From: Candidatus Poribacteria bacterium
GTDB lineage: Bacteria; Poribacteria; WGA-4E; UBA9662
Direction: 5' to 3'
DNA length: 64,000 bases
NCBI GenBank assembly: GCA_030748495.1
Contig: JASMLX010000008.1
Coordinates: 19,501 to 83,500, forward strand
Shown here one piece after another: positions 36,228-44,336 of this stretch; within the stretch, counting starts at the first letter, position 1; each line of letters opens with the position of its first letter. The notes under the pieces were generated by a model. That model was not told the DNA's origin. It did not search any database and saw nothing but the letters and a program-made list of their open reading frames with translations. The position numbers and the translations under genes were made by a program.

Positions 36228-36353
36228 CTATCGGAAAAAGTTCTTGAAAAAATAGACTGCGGCTACTACCATACTAACCGCACCTGCCAGCAACAGATAG
36301 GCCGCTCGCTCAAAACCCTTTTTACCAGAATCAAATTTATATATCTTCTTCAT
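36228..36353 (-). CDS. 41-residue single-span membrane protein
   Basis: A short frame encodes a basic N-terminus (MKKIYKFDSGKKGFER) followed by one strongly hydrophobic helix (YLLLAGAVSMVVAAVYFF) and a basic end (KNFFR). That charge and hydrophobicity layout is what a small inner-membrane protein looks like. The ribosome site is weak (TGGA). It ends 6 bp from the convergent DUF6785 gene. It could be the tail of the decayed membrane-protein remnant upstream, but it has its own ATG. The function is unknown. Confidence 0.5.
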   Translation of the reverse strand: MKKIYKFDSGKKGFERAAYLLLAGAVSMVVAAVYFFKNFFR

Positions 36354-36370
36354 TCCAATCACAGATTATC

Positions 36371-36560
36371 TTAAAAAGTATCGTTCCATCCATCCAGCGG
36401 TAAAGATCAGCAACCCACCTTCTACGCTGGTAGTGGCTACAGCTAAAAATTCACGGTCTCATCAGAGAGTATACAACATCTCGGTTCCACTATATCTTCG
36501 CCATCCTTGAACAGTTCTTGTACCACTGTGGTTTTCTGCTTATTCAGGCTAACATATATC
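36371..36560 (-). pseudogene. Decayed coding remnant on minus strand
   Basis: Two overlapping minus frames read as protein. One is KTTVVQELFKDGEDIVEPRC. The other is EFLAVATTSVEGGLLIFTAG, ending WMERYFLR and TAA at 36371. Joined by a frameshift they look like a broken gene with a C-terminal membrane segment, immediately upstream of the 41-codon gene. The family is not recognised, and chance open frames remain possible. Confidence 0.25.
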
Positions 36561-36627
36561 TTTGAGAGTAACAAGACTCAGATGTACCTTGTTTTCAGCG
36601 ACCAAACCTAAAACAGAGGAACGATAA

Positions 36628-37200
36628 ATGAGGTGTCAACATCTGGGCCTAGCCAAGAGACATTCACTTTGAAATTCGATTAAAGTCAGGTATTTCGATC
36701 ACTAAGATAGCCAAAAGTTTTACACCTTCTCCGACTGCATTATCAAGAGAACTCAAAAGCAGCACAGGGAAACAATTACTTCAGCCAAGAACAACACCAA
36801 CCTAAAAACAAATTAATCAAGCTGACCGAATCAATCCAAGAGTCTATTAATCGAAGCCTGGCTAAGGATTGGAGTCCAGAGCAAATAGCAGATCGACTGA
36901 AAGATGAGCCCAGAATCTCTTGGCACCACGAAACAATCTATCAGTATATTGTCAGAGATAAAAAGAACGGTGGAGAACTCGATCAGTTTCTGCGCCATCA
37001 AAACAAAACCGATCGAAAAGGCGATGGCAATCAACACCATCGCCATGGGATCCCTAATAGAGTTGAGATTGATGAACGTCCTCAAGAAGCAAACTCATCG
37101 ACCGCGAATAGGCAACGGGGAAATAGATCCCATAACCAGGAAAAGCTCATCGAGGTGCGATCTTATACTATGGATGACCGAAAATCAAAAATAGGCTTAG
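36628..37200 (+). mobile_element. Decayed IS30-family transposase, 5' part
   Basis: From ATG 36628 (AGAGGA before it) the frame reads CQHLGLAKRHSL, ISITKIAKSF, LSRELKSSTGK, then after shifts DWSPEQIADRLKDEPR, WHHETIYQYIVRDKKNGG and IPNRVEIDERPQ. This is the N-terminal order of IS30 transposases (HTH then linker leading to the DDE core). The core is missing after about 37200. Several frameshifts and stops make it dead. It differs clearly from the second IS30 remnant at 50452. Confidence 0.7.
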
Positions 37201-37429
37201 CAGCACCTCTTTCTTTTCTGACAACAAGCTTCGCCGGTTAAAGATGTGATGATAGCTAATACCTGCCGGAAGGTTATTGACTGGCGAGGTAATCTTTCTG
37301 ACCTCAGGTTCTAGGTTCCTGATAGGAGTTGATTTCGATAGATTACTTCACCTTTAATAACTTGTGACTTAATAACTAGAGTTTAGAGTCTCACCAAACA
37401 AATAGGAGAAACAATGTATAAAAATAGTT

Positions 37430-38220
37430 GACATTGCGGCCCAAAAATCGTTGCCGCTCCTGGAACCGCTTTGGCTTTTTAACAGCTGTTCCAGGAGCGG
37501 CCAGAAGAAGGAAATTACAACACTCCACTTCTGGAGGCCGCAATCAACCTCAAAGGATATTCTCCTATCCCAAACGAACTCTTCTCTTGGATCACATTTT
37601 TAACCCCCGTGCTACCTCTACGTTCGGTTGGTACTTTTTTAGAGCTACTAATTCCATGTTAACAGCCACAGGCTTTGTAACTGAGGCCTATTTGATGTTG
37701 AGCAGGGAAAATGGTCCTGGTTAGCATTCGCCAGACAATTTGTCCGCTTATGTTGAACCATTATACAGAATGATGTGGTTCACCTGGCCATCGATGATAC
37801 TTTGACACTGGGTGCATCTTCCTCTGTCAGAGGACAATGTTGGGTGAGTTTGGCCATGGATCAAGCACCTTTGGCTCGGCCACGGTGATCCAGATTAATA
37901 CCCCGTGCCAGTACAGTTGATTGCAGCCAAGACCTGGTTCCGGGATTAAAATTCGGGTGCTGGTCGATAGTTGGTATCTGAGACCGACCTTGATTCAGTC
38001 AATGCTGGAAGGTGGTTTGGAGGTTATTGGGCCGGTTGTCTGATGAACCAGCCAAAAGAAAGATAAAACCAAGAGGCTGACCCAGAAAGTATGGAGCCAA
38101 ATAGACACCGAAACGGATCGCCCATTGAAAGAAAAAGTATATTCCAATTTCAACTGGATCAATTCTTTTCTTAGTTGTTTGAACTCTAATGAATCTATTG
38201 GATGGTATCAGAACCTTGTT
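37430..38220 (+). mobile_element. Decayed IS701/IS4-type transposase
   Basis: Fragments in order: IAAQKSLPLLEPLWLF, KWSWLAFARQFVRLC then TAG, VVHLAIDDTLTLGASSS, RGQCWVSLAMDQ, IRVLVDSWYLRPTLIQS, MLEGGLEVIG, and KRLTQKVWSQIDTE. IDDTL and VDSWY are the first two acidic blocks of this DDE transposase family. At least three stops or shifts interrupt the frame (near 37755, 37885 and 38041). No intact ends or target duplication were seen. Confidence 0.65.
37453..37501. repeat. Perfect 14-bp inverted repeat with 21-nt loop
   Basis: GCCGCTCCTGGAAC (37453-37466) is exactly mirrored by GTTCCAGGAGCGGC (37488-37501). The loop carries a run of five T. It lies in the 5' part of the IS701-type remnant. The GC-rich stem would fold strongly in RNA or single-stranded DNA. 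It could be a recognition hairpin of the element or an insertion scar. Confidence 0.6.
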
Positions 38221-38791
38221 GGTCTAATACTTGATTGACTTTAAGGTTCGGTTCCTTCAAGGTTTGTCTGTAATTCTACTTCAGTTGATCTCAGAATTGG
38301 TCTTCTGGTTCCTGATTACTGAGAAAGCGCTTCAATCTATCCGTTTCACTAAATCGGTTAGTACCCAGATAGATAGTGTTGGACGTGCCGTTTGGATTTC
38401 TCCAGTTCTGTTCTTAAAAGGTCCTTGATATCATTGATAGTCAGTTTTTTCATCTCTGGATTTTATCGGGTTGAATTATAGAGAGATTGTGTCACCTACA
38501 TTACAGGCGGAAAGAGATTTGTTTGGATTATCTGAGAATACCACAACCTAAAGATGATTGGAATTGCTTTGTTTCAAGTATAGATTGGAGATCCAGTGGA
38601 ATGGCAAAACGGAAGAGATCGGAACTTTCTGTCTTACAACGAACGAGATACGAGGGATGCATAATACGAAGTGTGTCCTTCAGTGTGTCCAAATTGGACA
38701 AAAGGGTCAATATTCGTATCAGGAGGTTAGTAAAACCCAGTCATAGTAAGGGGTTGTGTAAAAATGGAAGAGTCTAAAGGAATAGTCTAAT
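38221..38791. other. Gap of about 0.57 kb, no firm gene
   Basis: It contains only short frames. One on the minus strand (38358-38453, 31 codons, starting MKKLTINDIKDLLRTELEKS) is helical and protein-like but without ribosome site. Nothing else is readable. The area is probably further eroded DNA between the IS701-type remnant and the DUF58 gene. Confidence 0.3.
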
Positions 38792-39700
38792 CTAAACCAA
38801 TCCTTGCCGTTTGGCCAAATAGGCAGACAAAGCAAAATCAAGTGGAGTTGCCGTGTCGATCGTGTTATAATCGATATTCGATTTTGCTGCCGCTTGCTGG
38901 TAGGTCTGGATAAAATCGTTATGATGTTGTAGGTAGGTTTGCCGAATTGCATTTGGATCTGCTGTAATTTCGTGGTCGGTTTCGGCATCTACAAAGCGAG
39001 CCGTTTGATTGAAATCGAAGGTCAGTTCTTGACGGTCTAGCAGATGGAACACAATTACTTCGTGGCCATTATAGCGGAAATGCTCTAATGCATTAATCAC
39101 TGATTCAGTCTCCTCGGCATATAAATCCGATAGTAAGATAACGAGACCTCGCTTGGTTAGGCGTTGCGCTATTTGATGTAAAGGCTCAGCTAGTTGCGTC
39201 TGTTTCTGAACTTCAATCTGGTGTAGCATTTGTAGAATAGTATGCAGATGGACAGGGGAACTTCGAGCTGGCATAAATTGACGAAGGGCACCATCGAAGT
39301 AAGCAAAACCAACTGCGTCCCGCTGTCGGATCATAAAGTAGGCCAATGACGCCGCCAGATAGGAAGCATAATCCAGCTTGGTTAGCTCCATTGACGTATA
39401 GGTCATGGAGGCACTTGTATCCAGCAATAGGTAGCAGTAGAGGTTAGTTTCCTCCTCAAATTGCTTGATATAGTGTCGGTTCGTTCGTCCGTAGACTTTC
39501 CAGTCAATATGTTTAGTATCGTCACCCGGTATATATTGGCGGTACTGCGCAAATTCGATACTAAACCCATGATAAGGACTTTTGTGGAGGCCAGAGATAA
39601 AGCCTTCAACTACGAACTTGGCAATTAACTCTAAACTTCCGATCCTCGCCAATAGTGTTGGATCCAAAAACTTAATGTCTGATTCAGGTCGTTGTTGCAC
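38792..39700 (-). CDS. DUF58 domain protein (von Willebrand A-like)
   Basis: This encodes 302 residues of the DUF58 family: FLDPTLLARIGSLELIAKFV, GFISGLHKSPYHGFSIEF, YRQYIPGDDTKHIDWKVYGR, then a vWA-like core with LLLDTSASM (DxSxS, metal site) and GLVILLSDLYAEE, and VIVFHLLDRQELTFDF. Members usually accompany a MoxR ATPase and other vWA proteins; no MoxR gene is in this window. The conserved start FLDP lies 11 residues after the chosen ATG. Its first 26 bases overlap the divergent lipoprotein gene. Confidence 0.85.
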   Translation of the reverse strand: MQQRPESDIKFLDPTLLARIGSLELIAKFVVEGFISGLHKSPYHGFSIEFAQYRQYIPGDDTKHIDWKVYGRTNRHYIKQFEEETNLYCYLLLDTSASMTYTSMELTKLDYASYLAASLAYFMIRQRDAVGFAYFDGALRQFMPARSSPVHLHTILQMLHQIEVQKQTQLAEPLHQIAQRLTKRGLVILLSDLYAEETESVINALEHFRYNGHEVIVFHLLDRQELTFDFNQTARFVDAETDHEITADPNAIRQTYLQHHNDFIQTYQQAAAKSNIDYNTIDTATPLDFALSAYLAKRQGLV

Positions 39701-40301
39701 CTTTGGTCCCGTCTATTTACTGATCTTTTGTTTGGTAAGTGTCAGTGGATGTGGATCTGCGCCAACGGCTAAGCAGATCAATACTGGACGTTCAGTTTTC
39801 TTTTCACCTGATCGAATCAGAACTATCGCCATCATGCCTTTGAACGGTACCAATACCAATAGAGCACAGGAACTTACCCGTGAATTGACGGTCCAGATCT
39901 TACAACTAAATCGATTTGAAATCGTCGACCACTACAAAGTCGCAACGCTAGTAGAAGATGAAGGATTGGAGGGAATCGATCTCAGCGATACACTGGTCAA
40001 AAACATCGCCCGCAAGTTGCAGGCTGATGCTATTCTGCTGGGTGAGGTCACCAACTTTCAGGAACCGGAATCCCCCTACCCGCTGTTGCGAAAACCACCC
40101 TTCATTGGCTTAAGCCTTCGTATCGTGAGTATCAATCAAACTATGCCGATGACAATCTGGAGCCTAAACGATACTTTTGACAGCCGTGATCGTCAGGTAA
40201 AACAATACGTTAAGCGCTCAGAACGCCGTCGACTAAGTACCGATCCGTACTTTCTAATCCAAGTCATAGCCAAAGAAATTGCCAGAACATTCGCTTTCTA
40301 A
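39675..40301 (+). CDS. CsgG-like lipoprotein
   Basis: This encodes 208 residues from ATG 39675. The frame is open further upstream into the DUF58 gene, but 39675 is the only start that places a lipoprotein signal at the N-terminus (VYLLIFCLVSVSGC, lipid Cys26). The mature part resembles the CsgG/TolB N-terminal fold: IRTIAIMPLNGTNTNRAQEL, ILQLNRFEIVDHYKV, LVKNIARKLQADAILLGEVT, and WSLNDTFDSRD. Such proteins form or assist envelope export complexes, or are small periplasmic sensors. It is divergent from DUF58 with overlapping 5' ends and converges on the ROK kinase gene, with a hairpin in between. Confidence 0.75.
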   Translation: MSDSGRCCTFGPVYLLIFCLVSVSGCGSAPTAKQINTGRSVFFSPDRIRTIAIMPLNGTNTNRAQELTRELTVQILQLNRFEIVDHYKVATLVEDEGLEGIDLSDTLVKNIARKLQADAILLGEVTNFQEPESPYPLLRKPPFIGLSLRIVSINQTMPMTIWSLNDTFDSRDRQVKQYVKRSERRRLSTDPYFLIQVIAKEIARTFAF

Positions 40302-40327
40302 GCGACATTTCCGATCTCTGATCAAGT

Positions 40328-40356
40328 CGAGGGTGCCAATCTTTGGTTGGCACTCG
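40328..40356. terminator. Hairpin between convergent lipoprotein and ROK genes
   Basis: GTGCCAA (40333-40339) pairs with TTGGCAC (40347-40353), extended by CGA / TCG after a two-base bulge. It lies in the 63-bp gap between two convergent genes and may act in both directions. There is no T-run, so efficiency is doubtful. Confidence 0.4.
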
Positions 40357-40364
40357 ATCCGGGA

Positions 40365-41441
40365 TTATGCTTGGCGTTGCGCCAGCATAGCGGCGCCAAC
40401 CAACCCGGCCCGATTTCCGAGTTTGGCTGCAACGATTTGTAAACTCTCGGCATTAGTGTCCATTGCTCTTTGCTGAACTTCAACTCGAATGGGTTCAAAG
40501 AGCAACTTTTCCCCGGCCGCTGCCACACCGCCACCGATGATCACCATTTGTGGGTTCAGAATGTGGGCGAATGACGTCAGTGCAATCCCAATATACCTTG
40601 CTGTTTCGGCAAAAATTTCAATAGCGACGGGATCCCCATCTACTGCTGCTTCAGCAATAGTTTGGGGGGTTAACGCTCTAAGTTGGTTTTCTAAGCCGGG
40701 AGAACGACGAACCTCCTTGATAATTTTGGCTCGAGTTCGTTCCACGATCTGACCTCCTCCAACGTAGGCTTCTAAACAACCATAGTTACCACAGCCACAT
40801 TGTCGACCATCACCGAAAATAATTGTATGCCCTAGCTCTGCGCCAACATATCGATTACCGTGAAAGATCTGACCATCGATAATAATACCACCACCGACTC
40901 CCGTTCCAAGCGTTAGGCAGACTACGTCGTTCATACCAATTCCGGCCCCTTGCCGTAACTCGCCGTAGGCCATAGCATTGCCGTCGTTCTCAATGTGAAT
41001 TGGCAAATTAGCGATTCCGGGTTTAAGCTGCTGCTGAACCAAGTTAACCAGTGGAATATCGCGCCAACCTTGAAAGTTGGGTGAGAAATGAACCACGCCT
41101 TGGCTTGGAATAATTAGGCCCGGTGTACCGATACCGATACCGACTAAATGTCCCAGGACATGTTCCTGTCTCCCAATTAGATTCGAAGACTCGTTCGATC
41201 GGGAATTTAGATTTCTGTCTGTTGCCTGTATCTCATCGAGCAAACTGTGAATTGCCTCAGCTATATTGCGGGCGACCACTTCAGCTCCATCATTAGCCTG
41301 ACTTGGTATGGTCAGGTCAGCGATAATGTCCCCGTTATCAAGTACAAGTCCAGCTTTGATTTGTGTGCCGCCCAGATCGACACCGACACTGTAGTCATTA
41401 GTTGTAGATTGGGTCGTGTCTTTGATAGGATCTACTTTCAT
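40365..41441 (-). CDS. ROK-family sugar kinase
   Basis: This encodes 358 residues. AAGGAGG stands 6 nt before ATG 41441. The ROK fold is clear: phosphate motif GVDLGGTQIKAGLV, GIGIGTPGLI, IENDGNAMAYGELRQGAG, LTLGTGVGGGIIIDG, the catalytic ELGHT, and the zinc motif CGCGNYGCLEAYVGG. It phosphorylates glucose or N-acyl hexoses. An unusual 30-residue polar insert (residues about 75-98) carries Asn/Ser runs. It is the last gene of the long minus run, 45 nt after the AccD-like gene, so its sugar metabolism may be tied to the same regulation. Confidence 0.9.
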   Translation of the reverse strand: MKVDPIKDTTQSTTNDYSVGVDLGGTQIKAGLVLDNGDIIADLTIPSQANDGAEVVARNIAEAIHSLLDEIQATDRNLNSRSNESSNLIGRQEHVLGHLVGIGIGTPGLIIPSQGVVHFSPNFQGWRDIPLVNLVQQQLKPGIANLPIHIENDGNAMAYGELRQGAGIGMNDVVCLTLGTGVGGGIIIDGQIFHGNRYVGAELGHTIIFGDGRQCGCGNYGCLEAYVGGGQIVERTRAKIIKEVRRSPGLENQLRALTPQTIAEAAVDGDPVAIEIFAETARYIGIALTSFAHILNPQMVIIGGGVAAAGEKLLFEPIRVEVQQRAMDTNAESLQIVAAKLGNRAGLVGAAMLAQRQA

Positions 41442-41486
41442 CGTTGTCCTCCTTAATCGAGGGTATGAAGTATAAAAAAGTTATTT

Positions 41487-42461
41487 CTAACTTCTCCCCG
41501 CCGGATTGCTCCATGCTATAAATTGGATCAGCAATTGCGGTAGCGATTGCCGGCTTGAAACCCGATCGATAAAACCATTGGGCGGCGATTGAGTGGTTGG
41601 CTTCTCGATCGTCTGTTCTAATAAAACAATATCTCCCAAGGGAAAATTGGTTTGGTAGCATTGATGTACCTGCTCATATACTAACTGTCCATCATCTACC
41701 TGCTCCGGTTGGCTCTCTAGTGACCTGACCAACCAAGAGTCATGGGATTTCGTCTCCTCTGTGGTTAAATCTGTTGCTGTATTCACCGGTGTTGGAACCG
41801 TGGAGGTTAGAATAGTCATGTGTACCTGTTGGCCGAGTCCTTTCAGTTTCACCGATAAGCAGGTTAGATCTATCGCTGAAAGTGAAGTTATCGGTGTGGT
41901 TGCAGACGCAATACCTGTCCTCGACTGTGTGGATGCCCCTTCGAGTCTTGGTTGCGACATGTCGAAGAGTTGGGACGAAGGGGTTTTCGCCGGGTTATAG
42001 TCCGAAGGAATAAATGTAATCAATGGAGACTGTTGATCTATGGCTAATTCAACCGCTCGCAGTGGCAGTGTCAAGCTAGTTGGAATCCCTGTCAATATAA
42101 CGACATTACAGTTACCGATCAGGCCCAAGCCAACTACTGCTTGGTGGTGCTCTAATAGTTTAGTTGGCTCAATCTGGGAGAAATCAGGATCGTCTGTACT
42201 CATGTATTCAACTGAATCCAAGATCTGACGTATGCGCTGATCATTCGGCATTGGATTATTATATTGGCAACGAGGGCAGGTATATAGGTTGCGCACCAAT
42301 ATTTTTTTAAACACCAACTCCTTACATCCTCGGCATTTAATCCATAGTACCTGCTCATTATCTGTTGGAGCTAGATCTGAAGAGGATGACGATGCATGAA
42401 GCCCGCTATCTGAAGACCGGCTTGATATGTCGGTGCCGCCGGTTGCTACCGGTTTCTTCAT
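41487..42461 (-). CDS. AccD-like protein lacking recognisable carboxyltransferase catalytic motifs
   Basis: This encodes 324 residues from ATG 42461 (AAAGGAG just upstream). Residues about 40-80 match the zinc-ribbon and lead-in of acetyl-CoA carboxylase beta subunit: CRGCKELVFKK then CPRCQY, with the same 15-residue spacing between cysteine pairs, then RIRQILDS. The end NGFIDRVSSRQSLPQLLIQF matches the AccD tail GFVDxVVxRxELxxxL. Between them the carboxyltransferase core is unrecognisable: the GGARMQEG block may persist as MSQPRLEG, but the GGVTASFA and GPRVIEQ blocks are absent. A low-complexity, Ser/Thr-rich N-terminus (residues 1-34) is added. It is probably an inactive relative kept for binding, embedded between an RsbW-type kinase and a ROK kinase. 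The fold assignment is fairly firm, the function open. Confidence 0.6.
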   Translation of the reverse strand: MKKPVATGGTDISSRSSDSGLHASSSSSDLAPTDNEQVLWIKCRGCKELVFKKILVRNLYTCPRCQYNNPMPNDQRIRQILDSVEYMSTDDPDFSQIEPTKLLEHHQAVVGLGLIGNCNVVILTGIPTSLTLPLRAVELAIDQQSPLITFIPSDYNPAKTPSSQLFDMSQPRLEGASTQSRTGIASATTPITSLSAIDLTCLSVKLKGLGQQVHMTILTSTVPTPVNTATDLTTEETKSHDSWLVRSLESQPEQVDDGQLVYEQVHQCYQTNFPLGDIVLLEQTIEKPTTQSPPNGFIDRVSSRQSLPQLLIQFIAWSNPAGRS

Positions 42462-42510
42462 CTTACTCCTTTTCCTAGTTTAATAGTGATTAGTTGAGTA
42501 AATTCCCAAC

Positions 42511-42924
42511 TCAATTTTTAATCCTTTTGATCATCTTAACCGAAGCAATGTCATAAATTACCTCATCCATATATGCGTCGATCAGTTGCAAGCCACGTCC
42601 AGCCGACCGCGTGAGATTATTATCTCCCCCTGCTTCCGCCAAAGAGAAGCTCTCCTGTAGTTTGTGTTGATTTAGACAGCCACTGTCTTGAACCAGAATC
42701 GTCATTTTTTCGGATGATGCTTGAAATTCAAAGTGCACATACTTTTCTGGATCGGCGGCATTACCATGTTTAATAGCGTTCGTACCAGCCTCAATAACAG
42801 CTAGATTGATTTGATGCGAGATTTGTTCGTCGACCTGCATCAAGTTTAACATTTCAGAGATCAAGGCATCGAGTAAATGAATACTCTCAATGGTGCTAGG
42901 TAGATCTAACCGAACAGCCCGCAT
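42511..42924 (-). CDS. RsbW/SpoIIAB-type anti-sigma serine kinase
   Basis: This encodes 137 residues of the small GHKL ATPase family. The N box is LAVIEAGTNAIKHGN, the G1 box VQDSG, and the lid GRGLQLIDAYMDEV. Members bind a sigma factor or other target, phosphorylate a STAS antagonist, and thereby switch partners. It lies 2 nt after the response-regulator/phosphatase gene. The STAS partner is encoded four genes upstream in the same run. The sigma factor it controls is not next to it; the sigma factor at 61248 is a candidate only by presence. Confidence 0.85.
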   Translation of the reverse strand: MRAVRLDLPSTIESIHLLDALISEMLNLMQVDEQISHQINLAVIEAGTNAIKHGNAADPEKYVHFEFQASSEKMTILVQDSGCLNQHKLQESFSLAEAGGDNNLTRSAGRGLQLIDAYMDEVIYDIASVKMIKRIKN

Positions 42925-42926
42925 GG

Positions 42927-44330
42927 TTATCTTTGTCTTGAAAGAGCGGTATGATCTATACTCGTTGGTGGGCTCTGATCTGCATTCATTTTTACAACTA
43001 TCAAAGCCAAATCGTCTTGGAGTTGGGGGGGATCACACTTATCCTCAAACCGACAAAAATTGAGTAGATCTGCTTCTATCTGCTGACGAATCCCCTCGGC
43101 AGATAAATGGTAATTCGATTCGAAGACTTGAGCCAAACGCCTTTCTCCATATAAAACCCCATTCTGGTTTTCGGCCTCTAAAATCCCATCGGTATAAAAC
43201 AGTAGGGCATCCCCAGGTTGTAATTCGATCACCTGTTCTTCGAAGGTTGCGAAACCAAAACTTCCTAGGACTAAGCCACCAACATTGAGTTGCCGTATTT
43301 GGTGAATCCCTTCGATCAAGTCTACCTTCGATTCCAGTTGGGGGGTGGGGACTTGTTCTGCGTCAGTGCTATCGATATCCTTAATCCAACCTCTAGTGGG
43401 GGAAGTATTCATCAAGTGAAATGGATAACAATGACCTGCATTGGCGTAAGTAAAAGTGCAAGTTGGCGAAGTCTCCGTCGAAAGGCGGTTGGCATCAGCA
43501 TCTAACACTCCATAAACAACGGTAGCAAATAGATCTGGATCTGTATCCGTAGCTATGAGATCATTGATCCTTTTCAAGACATTTGCAGTAGAAGCCTTAT
43601 CTCCGAATCGCCGTTCTTCTTCCCGACTAACTAAACGGAGGGCTGTGCGGATCATCACCATCAGTAAGGCCCCCGGAATCCCTTTGCCTCGCACATCGGC
43701 AATCACCAAACCAAAACGCCGGTCGTCTAACTGGATGAAGTCGTAAAAATCACCGGAAACCGACATCGAACTGCGGAGGTATCCGGCGATGTCAACGCCA
43801 GGAATGTGAGGCGGAGTTTGCGGGAGTAGGCCCTGTTGGATAGCGGATGCTGTTTGTAGATGTGAGGCTAGTTGTTCGACCCCATCTACACTAAACTGCT
43901 CCCCCATAGCACCGATCAACGGGTTAATATACTTGATGGGTAAGGTCCGACTCAAGACCGACTCAATCCGCAACACTAGTTCTTGGGATTCAAATGGCTT
44001 GGTAATATAGTCTACGGCCCCTGCCGTTAAACCTTGAATTCGCTCGTTAGCTTGGGCTAGAGCCGTTAACATAATAACAGGAATCGTTGCCAAGTCAGGT
44101 TTGGCTTTTAACATTTCTACTACGGCGTAACCGTCCATTCCTGGCATCATCAGATCCAGCAAAATTAGATCTGGTTGATGTGTCTCTGCCAGTTGCAATC
44201 CTTGGCTACCGTCACCCGCTGTAATTACATGGTAGCCTTCCACTTCTAAGATCATCTCCAGTAGATCTAAAATATCAACCTCATCGTCGATGACCAAAAT
44301 TGTTGCTTGATGTGCTATTTCCGTTGTCAC
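42927..44330 (-). CDS. Response regulator with PP2C (SpoIIE/RsbU-type) phosphatase domain
   Basis: This encodes 467 residues. Residues 1-125 are a receiver domain with DDE acid pocket (VIDDEVD), phospho-acceptor D59 in LLDLMMPGMDGY, and a lysine in YITKPF. Residues about 165-450 are a PP2C-type phosphatase: IAGYLRSSMSVSGDFYDF, VIADVRGKGIPGALLMVM, TFTYANAGHCYPFHL and ALLFYTDGILEAENQNG, with the metal-binding Asp residues present. RsbU/RsbP-like phosphatases dephosphorylate a STAS antagonist to release a sigma factor. It lies 6 nt after the sensor kinase, whose output it presumably receives. Confidence 0.9.
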   Translation of the reverse strand: MTTEIAHQATILVIDDEVDILDLLEMILEVEGYHVITAGDGSQGLQLAETHQPDLILLDLMMPGMDGYAVVEMLKAKPDLATIPVIMLTALAQANERIQGLTAGAVDYITKPFESQELVLRIESVLSRTLPIKYINPLIGAMGEQFSVDGVEQLASHLQTASAIQQGLLPQTPPHIPGVDIAGYLRSSMSVSGDFYDFIQLDDRRFGLVIADVRGKGIPGALLMVMIRTALRLVSREEERRFGDKASTANVLKRINDLIATDTDPDLFATVVYGVLDADANRLSTETSPTCTFTYANAGHCYPFHLMNTSPTRGWIKDIDSTDAEQVPTPQLESKVDLIEGIHQIRQLNVGGLVLGSFGFATFEEQVIELQPGDALLFYTDGILEAENQNGVLYGERRLAQVFESNYHLSAEGIRQQIEADLLNFCRFEDKCDPPQLQDDLALIVVKMNADQSPPTSIDHTALSRQR

Positions 44331-44336
44331 TATTTT

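Noticed and set aside
38358..38453. 31-codon minus frame MKKLTINDIKDLLRTELEKS, helical
   Set aside because: Looks protein-like but too short, without ribosome site; could be the tip of an eroded gene.
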